Of a DNA stretch of 64,000 nt, positions 56,050 through 64,000 are shown piece by piece. Position 1 is the stretch's first letter. Each line of letters begins with the position of its first letter. This DNA is from Medicago truncatula (Eukaryota > Streptophyta > Magnoliopsida > Fabales > Fabaceae). The translations under genes and the position numbers were made by a program. The stretch spans positions 43,194,494 to 43,258,493 of the forward strand of contig NC_053045.1 in the NCBI RefSeq assembly GCF_003473485.1. Reading direction: 5' to 3'. A model generated the notes under the pieces. It did not search any database, was not told the origin of the DNA, and saw nothing but the letters and a program-made list of their open reading frames with translations.

Positions 56050-56551
56050 AACTAGCATGGACACCCGTGTCAAGCACGGGTTAGAATTCCGTCAAACTTA
56101 AGGGAGGTGATATTATGATGTAATAAAAGTCAGTTAAAATTCAACATTAGATGAAAGAGTGCAAGTTGAACATCAAACGTGTGAAAAAATCATACTTAAG
56201 CCATAAATTTTTGATGAAATTGTAGTCTCATTTTCACTGTGTGGTTGCCCTTTCTCCGAAGTGTCGATCCACATTAGTGTTGCTCCTCCAAAAAGTCCAA
56301 TTATAGTATGATATCCTGGTTCAACGTTGTAGGGGAGCGGGAGTGTTCTAGGTGGTGGATCACAGACACGAAGAGTCTGACACTTAATGGAGAGATATTA
56401 ATATACAATGTTTAATTAATAACACAATAACAATATGTGTTATTAATATATTATGTATAAAAACAATGAATTTTCCATTTAATTATTATTTATATAATAA
56501 AAGTAAATAGTCGACAATCTAGCCCGTGCTTGGCACCGGTGTCCAAACTAG
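56050..56551. mobile_element. TIR transposon of about 500 bp with GC-rich hairpin ends
   Basis: Left end ACTAGCATGGACACCCGTG then TCAAGCACGGG; right end CCCGTGCTTGG then CACCGGTGTCCAAACTAG. The two are inverted copies over about 37 bp with few mismatches. The interior is AT-rich, with no ORF. The end sequence also forms a local stem (CCCGTG...CACGGG), as in some Helitrons, but the long matching inverted ends favour a TIR element. Confidence 0.5.
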
Positions 56552-57599
56552 TTTCTTAAACATTTACATTACCTGCACTTTAATTTTCAGCGCATTTACT
56601 TCTCATGGACTTTATGCATTTTACCTTTCTTTACACGCTACTACTATTTAAAAAAAAAGTCCTTTATATTGCATAATTTTTTCATGATATATGAGAGCAA
56701 CGAGATAACACGTAATAACTTGTTCTTAGACCGGAAACGTTGCAATCTTATTTTTTTAACTTGTCAAGACTCTACATTAACATTCTATTTGTTGATGGTT
56801 ATTGATAGACGAGTTTCATTTCATATAATATAAAAATTAACTCCATCAATATGTGATTCATAAGGAGAAAGGGAACAACCCTTTGGAAAATGTTTTATGT
56901 AGTTTGTAAGAAAATCAGTCAGCTTCGATTATTGGCTTTGTAATTTTAGAGATTTCGAGTGTATATGTTTGTTCTAGCGGTGGGAAAGTAAAAAAGGTGA
57001 GTTTGAGGTGAAGTTAGAAATTTGAGCTTCATAAGGTCACGGCAAAATTGGGTTCCAAACATGAGAAAGCTTGCTTCAACGCCAAACTAAACACATCATA
57101 AGAGAATCTACAATAGAGATATTCATTTTTGAATACTTAAATGAGTCTCACGCGTACACGTCACTTATTTATAATTTTTTAATAGTAATATCTAATAAGT
57201 ACTCAATCCCTCTAGCCTAGCAACTCACACAATTTTTTTAAATGGGACTCACTAATCAACTATCAATAACTTTATATCATTATATTTTAATTTTTTAATA
57301 TTAGTGTGAGTCCCGTTTAAGATTGAGAGTCTTAATGAGACCTTAGATCTTATAAGACCTTAAAAAAGTTTCTCTCAAATAGAAGCACCTAACAGATATT
57401 GGATCTTAAATGTTAAAGACCCTTCCATTAGAGATGGTCTAAGTCTCACGTGTGAAATAAATCTAATTCAATCTTTTATCAGCTTGAACTCTTTTGTTTA
57501 TTATAGTAAATATTGTCGTATCTTTAGATGGAGAATCTAACATAATGTAATTGCACTATATTAAGTTATATATATATGAGGTTTATTCATTGTGCCATA

Positions 57600-57910
57600 G
57601 TACTCTATAATCACTGGCGGATCTTGAGTAAATTTATTGGAGGTGTTAAACCACCATAAAATATATATGTAAATCAGTTTCAAAAAGTATATAAAAATAA
57701 TCACTTGCCGCAGTGGTTTAAATTGTTTGAAAGTACCAAGTGGGTGCAGGTTCGAATCCCTGTTAGCAGTTTTTTAGAATAAAAAATGTAAAAAAAAGAT
57801 GGCGTGAGTGTCAAACTCGCGAGGAGACTAGCTTACCGTTGCGACAACTGAAAACTTACTAAAATAACATATTTAATATGATATATATTGAAAACCCAAG
57901 GGATGCCATG
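57600..57910. other. Transposon fragment with a tRNA-like block
   Basis: CACTGGCGGATCTTGAG resembles a hAT-type terminus; at 57700-57770 a GCCGCAGTGGTTTAA and GCAGGTTCGAATCCCTG pair gives A- and B-box-like motifs. No clear ends. Confidence 0.3.
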
Positions 57911-58334
57911 GCATCCATCTAAATGGTACGAGCTATGTATGTGCTTTAGGGATGAGTTTGTTCTTTGTTCCAACTAAGGTTAATCTTAAGCTTTAAACCA
58001 AGAAAACTACATCATATTAAACGCGCCTACAAAGAGGGTGGGTTTTGTTTGAAAGAGTTCCATATGGTTAGGTCACATTGGTGATATTAAGAATTTTAGG
58101 GCAACATGAGTTAGTGGGGGCCTGTTGTTATAATATGACATATTGAACAGAAAGAGTCAAAAAATAGTTTAATATTTTCCATTGACTCTCAGGCTGAACC
58201 CATGACATTATCATGAATCTGACTACGCCAAAGCACGGGCAATTTCATCCTTGTGCCTTGTTTGGGACGACTCTTATTATATCATCTTCCACTTTTACAT
58301 TAATGGTACCCTATTATTATATTTTAATTTGATT

Positions 58335-58420
58335 GTCCTCGTGAATTTACTTCCGTTGATAAGAATATTGAATAATATATGCAGAGTGTGGGATTCGAAC
58401 TTTGGATACCACCTAAAAAA
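58335..58420 (+). mobile_element. Decayed first-family SINE-like copy
   Basis: CCTCGTGAATTTACTTCCGTTGATA, ATTGAATAATATATGC, then GGGATTCGAACTTTGG and CCACC followed by A-rich sequence. Same layout as 35682-35765. A similar minus-oriented copy lies at about 59740-59825 (GGGGTTCGAATCCGACC ... TTGATTTAAGTTCAAGGAG). Confidence 0.5.
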
Positions 58421-58883
58421 ATATTTTGATTTGATACATCTATTCAAAATCCATTTATTAAATTAACCATTGTAATTCCAAATTTACCCCTAACAATTAG
58501 TACTAGTACTCATAATACATGTCCCACTCTTACAGTGTCCTGTCTTGTATAAATTTGTTTGGTACATACATGTTCATAAGTTAAAGTTTCTTTTATTTAA
58601 TGTCCCCACCACCCTCTATGATATCTATGTAGAGCATAATCTAGTTGCTAAAGTTTGTAAATAAAACTATATCTGGTTTCTTTGGTAGAGAAGAAAAAGG
58701 ATGTGAATCGGGATATAAAGTTAAAACCTTTCCAAATTTATAAAGATTAGATTAGACAAATGTTTTGGTTATCCGTCCATGTTAAGGTCTTACACATGAG
58801 GAGTTCTGATTTTGTTTTTATTTGTCAATATGTCAATGCTAGTAGTAGCATTCACTTTCCTAGAATTAAATAGTAGTACAGTA

Positions 58884-59221
58884 CTCCATCCATCCTAAAT
58901 TATAAATAAAAAAACAAAAATCATATTTATTAAGAAAACTAAAACATAAGAATTTGTAGCATAGTTTTTTGTGTTTTCTTTAGAATAAGTTTCATGGAAA
59001 GATGTAAAAACAATTTTCATTGGCTATTGGTTATGGAAAAAATGGAAGAGAGAGAAAATTAAATGTAATTTGTATTTAATTTCATGAGAATAAACAAAAG
59101 TTTTTATTGAAAAAGATGATTTTTTTAAAAAACAAGATTAAATATAATAAAAGTTTGTCTTTTTTGCTTATATTTTAAGACAAAGAAAATGAGTATTTTT
59201 TGCTTATATTTCGGAACGGAG
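58884..59221. mobile_element. Degenerate Stowaway-like MITE
   Basis: TA|CTCCATCCATCC on the left and GGAACGGAG|TA on the right, the Stowaway terminal motif (CTCCCTCCGT) with several mismatches and TA on both sides. AT-rich, non-coding. Confidence 0.5.
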
Positions 59222-59376
59222 TATTAGTAAATTCCTTTTAATGATTATTATTAGTTCTGCCCCTTTCTTACCTTGAGTAAATTCATAAGGGGCAAATCAA
59301 ATTCCAATGGAATAAGCATATTTTCAAGAATTTAGTTAGGGTGTCGATGTACACAATGGTCTCTTTCTAATTTTTA

Positions 59377-59650
59377 CTCCCTCCGTCTTACAATATTAAG
59401 CGTTTAAGGTTTGTGCACGATTATTAAGGAAATGATTAATTATGTTAATTTCAATGGTAAAATTAATTGCATTTACTAGAACACTCTTATTAATTGTAGT
59501 TAGTGGAGTAATTAAGTTGGATGAAATTCAATAAATAAAGGTATAATATTGGAAAAAATAATAATAAATGTTGCATTGGTATTGTAAAGTGACAATTATT
59601 TTGAGAAAAAAAAACATGCTAAAGAGACAATAATTGTGAGACGGAGGGAG
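59377..59650. mobile_element. Stowaway MITE (Tc1/mariner type)
   Basis: TA|CTCCCTCCGTCTTACAATAT on the left and ATTGTGAGACGGAGGGAG|TA on the right: inverted ends with few mismatches and the TA target duplication of Stowaway elements. 274 bp, no ORF. Confidence 0.85.
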
Positions 59651-59827
59651 TATCCTATGGTTTTAGTTGTCCAACAAAAAGAAGATCAATTTAGAGTGAA
59701 ATGGGTCAGAACTGACATGTTTTAAATGTATTAAAGTGTGGTGTTAGGGGTTCGAATCCGACCTCTGCATATAATATGCAATATCTCTACTAACTACCAA
59801 TTGATTTAAGTTCAAGGAGATTATATT

Positions 59828-61285
59828 ACTTATTTTATAGGACCAATATAATATTGTTGGAAAGTTATAGATTTAAATATGATGTCATTGCAAAATACTA
59901 TTTTTTATTTTTAGTCCTTTGAAATCTTTTTTGTTTTTAAACCTTATAAATACGCCTTTTTTGTCCTTCATATTCAAACTGACCCTATAATATTAATTTT
60001 AAGTTTTTATTTTGACGACCTAAAATCAAATATTTTACTTGTACCAAAAAACCAAATATTATATACCTACTATAGGGATAAATTTTAATAAGAGCAAATT
60101 TTACAAAAATTAAAACAACCAATCCAAAAATCAAAAAGTGATATATTTATATGGATTACATGACAAAAAATATTTTACAAAAACTTAAAAAAAAAAAATT
60201 TAAGTTTTTGACTGTTGGGGAAAACAAACAATTTGTTAATTATTAATGGCATCGAGGGGAGGGCGTTGAGAGGTATAGATGACATTCTTTTGAAATACCT
60301 AGCTTTTTCATAAGTCAGATTTATTGATGCCCACATTGAGGTTGATACTTAATGCACAATGCCCCGAATCCTAAGCTACAAAGAAGAGCAAGAAAAAGTG
60401 AAAGTGAGTGGTGGATCCAATTCCCCTATTTATATAAACCAAAAGCTAAAAGACTATATAATAAATGTAGTAAAATGGTAAAGGGACCACAGTCCAAGTG
60501 CAACCCTTAGCACAATGTCGAGGTGCTCTAATCGTAGAAATAGACTATATTTAGAGCTACATGTAGCCACAAAACACGTTTTACCATAGCTTTATCCAAT
60601 GAATTAACGAGTCCCCTTCATACATTAATTTTGTAAGTCTCTCTTTGGCTATTTAAAAATATATAAATAGTATGTCTCAATCCTTTGATTTTTAATGGAA
60701 GTAGACTTTGGTTATTTGGAGTTCAGCTATGATAAAGTTTTGTTGATGATTATTTTAATAAGAATTTAAACTCAAATTCTTTTACACAAATCTTAACTGA
60801 TAGTTTGATAACTTACAAGTGACTATTCCAATATTTTTTTTTTAGGCAAATGACTATTCCAATATTTGTTACTTAGCTGACTTACACTTTCTTTTTAATC
60901 AAATGTCACTTACACTTTAGTTCGCCTTTAAAAAAAAAAAAAAAAAAAACTTACACTTTAGTTCATGAATACTTTCTTCTCTATTTAAGTAAAAAATGTT
61001 AAGAAGAGGGGGATATAAAGAGGAAAATGTTACAATAAAAACTTAGAATATAATTTAATGAGGAAAATGTTACTTTTGGCTTTTTTTTTTCGTTAAAAAT
61101 GTTACTTTTGGCTTTTGGCTTATTTCAATTGACAATTACTTTTCTCACTTTCAAAATTTCTCATTATTGCAACTGGCGTTGATTGACCAACACTTCTCCA
61201 ACAGTAGTTAAGTGTTACTCGGCACTTTTTAGATCGAAAGAATCACTTATGGTAAATGGATAGTTTCAGGATGGATTGATTTTTT
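59828..61285. other. Gene-free spacer
   Basis: AT-rich, no supported gene. Contains a small hairpin CAAAAACTTAA...TTAAGTTTTTG at 60179-60210 and a direct repeat ACTTACACTTTAGTTC at 60908 and 60950. Confidence 0.4.
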
Positions 61286-61290
61286 TTTTT

Positions 61291-62247
61291 AATTCTGCTC
61301 TTCATCCAACAATTTTTGCTCGCTACCAACTGAAAAGACTAAAATACCCCTACATGAGTTAATTCACTAGTGTTAATTCTGCGTGAGTTAACCCACACTA
61401 ACATAAATCTCTACGTGAGTTAAATCACGCTAGTTTTAATTTCTACGTGAGTTAACTCACGTTGGTTTTAAACAATGACTCCAAGGCACCCCTTTTGCTG
61501 ATACAACAACCATGCATGACTCCAACCAACATCTTCAAGCTGCTAATGACTACCTTTTGGATACTTCAGCTTCAATTTTTCTACAAGGGCAAAGGTCATC
61601 AAATGTTGTCTCTGAGGTATAAAAGCAAAAATAACCTAAAAAACTATTTAATCCTAAAATGGATGTAATTATTCTCTTCTTATTCTGACATAAAATAGCA
61701 TTTTCAGGATGCTAGTCATTTTTGGGAGGTAGAAGATCAGAGACAAAAGTTTCTTCATTCACATGGATTCAACAGCAACTTATGTTCCGTTCATTAATTT
61801 AAAATTCACAGAGGTGCATGCCCTACAAAACTACCAACATGTTTGTAAGCTCTCAAATACAATTCTTATTTCATCTCCTTCAATTAACATGGCCCATTCG
61901 TTTTAAACAAACAGAATTTGAGCTCTCCAATTGACCTTCAATTGTATAAATTCGATAGCAATAAATATTACACGTATAACAGAGGGCAACAGTAAAGCAC
62001 CACCAATGACCAAAACCTTTATCCCTCCCTCATTCTTAGTCACTTTCATTCACTTACTTGGACATACACTGTGTGGTTGGTAAGACTTGTATTTTGATTG
62101 TTTAAAACTAAAGTGAGTTAACTCACTTAGAAATTAAAACTAACGCGAGTTAACTCACGTAGAGATTTACACTAGCGTGAGTTAACTCACGCAGCATGAG
62201 TTAACTCACGTAGGGGTAATTTTGTATTTTCAGTTGGGTGCAGAATT
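61291..62247. mobile_element. Foldback-type element with arms built of GTGAGTTAACTCAC palindromes
   Basis: The left arm (61291-61481) and right arm (62095-62247) are inverted copies, starting AATTCTGC and including ACCAACTGAAAA and TACCCCTAC. Each arm carries four spaced versions of a 14-bp perfect palindrome, GTGAGTTAACTCAC, at about 61354, 61383, 61414 and 61446 on the left and 62113, 62145, 62176 and 62197 on the right. No transposase. The interior includes an exon-like open stretch (61479-61616). I could not fix a target-site duplication because the left border is a T run. Confidence 0.7.
61479..61616 (+). other. Exon-like coding stretch inside the foldback element, possibly captured
   Basis: 46 open codons reading LQGTPFADTTTMHDSNQ, then HLQAANDYLLDTSASIFLQG and QRSSNVVSE, ending exactly at a good donor, GAG|GTATAA. 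Amino-acid composition is that of an ordinary soluble protein, unlike the AT-rich noise around it. I do not recognise the family. Transposons of this type can carry host gene pieces. Confidence 0.35.
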
Positions 62248-62787
62248 CAAAAATTTGGAAGCCTAAAGAGTAACTTTCATTTTCAATTTCGTGTAATACT
62301 CAATGTTCAATTTATTGGGTTATTTTGCAGAGTTAGGCCCTATTTAAAAGGGTATAATTCAAAGGAAATTACTCTTAAACAAAAAACATGTTGACTTTCA
62401 CTCCACAATCATTAAGCTTAAACATAAAACATTTTTTTGGTGTCAAGTGTCAACAACAGAAGATAAAAATCTTTTAATTCTTGCAGCCCAGAAAGAAAGA
62501 AAAAAAAAACTGTGCTTTTATTTACAAAAAAAGAAAACACCGTCCCAAATCTACGAGAAAATTGACCAGGATGGATGAAGGTTCTTTGCGGTAGTAAAAA
62601 GAATAGTGCAAACACTTTGGTCTTCCAATAACTATTCGACAATCTGTCACCTAATCTACTTTCTTCACTGATGCTTCTATAAGTCTTCTCCATACAATGC
62701 TCAACCCACTAAATGATACATCAACAATGTCATGCATGTTTAACTGCATCAGAACTGTGGGTGATCTGTGTTGAACCAGAACTGTCC

Positions 62788-63679
62788 TTACTGTTCCTCA
62801 TGAGTTGTATTGACTTCATTATTGGACTGTTCAGCTCCTGCGTTATTATGGGAAGTGTTGGAGTTGCCTTCATTCTGTACAAAGGTTAAATAAAGGAGTT
62901 GTCAATGCAACCTAAATAATCCACTTAAAAGCTAGAATATATCCCAAAACTTGAGCACACATCCGATGCAACCCTGCCTCTTTCTCTTTTCATTGGTGAG
63001 ATGTAAGGGAGGGTAAACAAATCACAACAAGTAACGGAAATCAGGCCTTTAAACAAGTCATATTTTTCGTGAGATATACTTTAAATTTGGGCTAGTATGT
63101 TAAAGAAAAACTTTAGCATTTATTCTGTAGAATAAGAGATAAACTTTACTTATCATCACTCCACCCCTCCAAAAAAACAGAAGAAAAAAAAAGAGGTAAA
63201 CCACCTCATAAAATTATCAGTTGAGGAGAAACTCATTTATTGTTCATCATCATTCAAACGTTTAGTAACTAATGATGTATAAGAACAGTGCATTTAATGA
63301 ATTATGCAATTCAAATATTTCAAATTTTCAATCGCCAGCCACCTATGATTCTTTTAAATACTTGACATATATGTGACACTTAAATTTACATTATGAACAA
63401 CTCCCCAACAAAGGGTGCTGGTACAAACTACCGTTATACATGTTGCCGCAGCACAAGGACTACAAATACCAAACATCATCAATTGCAGCATCATCAGTAA
63501 CCAGAAACCAAAAAGGTTAATACAAATTTTAGTTCAATTCTTTGGACAAATATCTGGATTATCATTCGTAGGCTGGTTACTGAGAATCAGCGATAAAGCA
63601 GATAGAGCTTTACCTGTTTAGTGAGACCATGAACGGACATAACTTCATAAAGCTTTCGCATGAGCATTTCTTCTTCCAC
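62788..63679 (-). CDS. Last two coding exons of an unrecognised gene (partial, continues past the right edge)
   Basis: Exon 63679-63614 reads VEEEMLMRKLYEVMSVHGLT then KQ, bounded by an AG acceptor and GTAAAG donor. Exon 62874-62788 reads NEGNSNTSHNNAGAEQSNNE then VNTTHEEQ and a TAA. Both are phase 0, giving 50 C-terminal residues: a short helical segment then a polar Asn/Ser/Glu tail. Earlier exons are probably beyond 64000, since I see no convincing one in 63700-64000. No domain is identifiable, so no function is proposed. The 3' UTR would lie below 62788. Confidence 0.55.
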
Positions 63680-64000
63680 CTAACAACCAGAACTCCAAAA
63701 TTAGGGGATTCAAGTTTTGTAGGTGTCATGTGATTTATGTATTCAAAATAATAATCACCAAAGAAAAGTATGACTCTAATTAATTATTTCATGGATATTG
63801 ATATACATTACACAACAAATGAAAACAAAACTATCCTATTCACATTATATCCAACAACAAAAAAGTGGAAATAGAGATAGAGTGAAATCACAAAATCACA
63901 ATCAAGTTTATGAGCCAGCTTAGAATCAGAGGCTAGAAAACAATCAATTTTTAAAGGTTTTCCTCTCCGCCTCATTTGAGTTAATATATTAGTAACTAAG

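Noticed and set aside
56050-56551. Considered as a Helitron because of the CCCGTGC...hairpin and CTAG end
   Set aside because: Both ends carry the same sequence in inverted orientation, which Helitrons lack.
1-64000. CRISPR arrays, bacterial operons, rRNA genes, replication origins
   Set aside because: None seen; the window is plant nuclear DNA.

Overview
This is a eukaryotic, AT-rich plant nuclear window. Split genes with GT-AG introns, plant-only protein families (LEUNIG-type co-repressors, a CLASSY-type SNF2 protein, a RALF peptide precursor, a VQ-motif protein) and many short transposons point to a flowering plant. The repeat families look legume-like, and Medicago or a close relative is my best guess, but this is inference: no search was possible. 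All exon structures were traced by hand from reading frames, splice signals and comparison between the local gene copies.

Layout. About 0.5-36 kb holds a same-strand (-) family of six copies of a compact LEUNIG-like gene. Each intact copy encodes a short N-terminal LisH/LUFS module followed directly by WD40 repeats, without the long Gln-rich middle of classical LEUNIG. Copies A (539-2689), B (18099-21013) and D (25141-27645) read open through 9 or 10 exons (383, 384 and 382 aa). C (22.9-23.9 kb), E (30740-32717) and F (34064-35.6 kb) are pseudogenes at different stages of decay. A + strand CLASSY (CLSY3/4-type) chromatin remodeler of about 1240 aa (10077-14595) sits between A and B. To the right, a small PKR1-like membrane-protein gene (36544-38963, -) ends the array; relics of its last exon sit at the 3' sides of copies D, E and F and show how the array was built.

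The second half is sparser. It has a RALF precursor (42116-42451, +), a VQ protein (50549-51283, -) with a three-copy tandem repeat in its upstream region, and the last two coding exons of an unrecognised gene (62788-63679, -) running off the right edge. Between them lie mobile elements, several with visible target-site duplications: a 1.6 kb Mutator-like element with about 260 bp inverted ends and a 9 bp duplication (53866-55464), hAT-like elements (one with a MITE nested in it), a Helitron-like element, Stowaway- and Harbinger-like MITEs, tRNA-derived SINE-like insertions, LINE and copia relics, and a foldback element built from eight copies of a GTGAGTTAACTCAC-type palindrome.

Functionally the left part combines two transcriptional-silencing themes: mini-LEUNIG co-repressor-like proteins, and a CLASSY protein, whose family guides RNA polymerase IV in RNA-directed DNA methylation. 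I see no evidence that they act together. The most unusual objects are the mini-LEUNIG array with its embedded relics of a neighbouring gene, and the palindrome-rich transposon ends.
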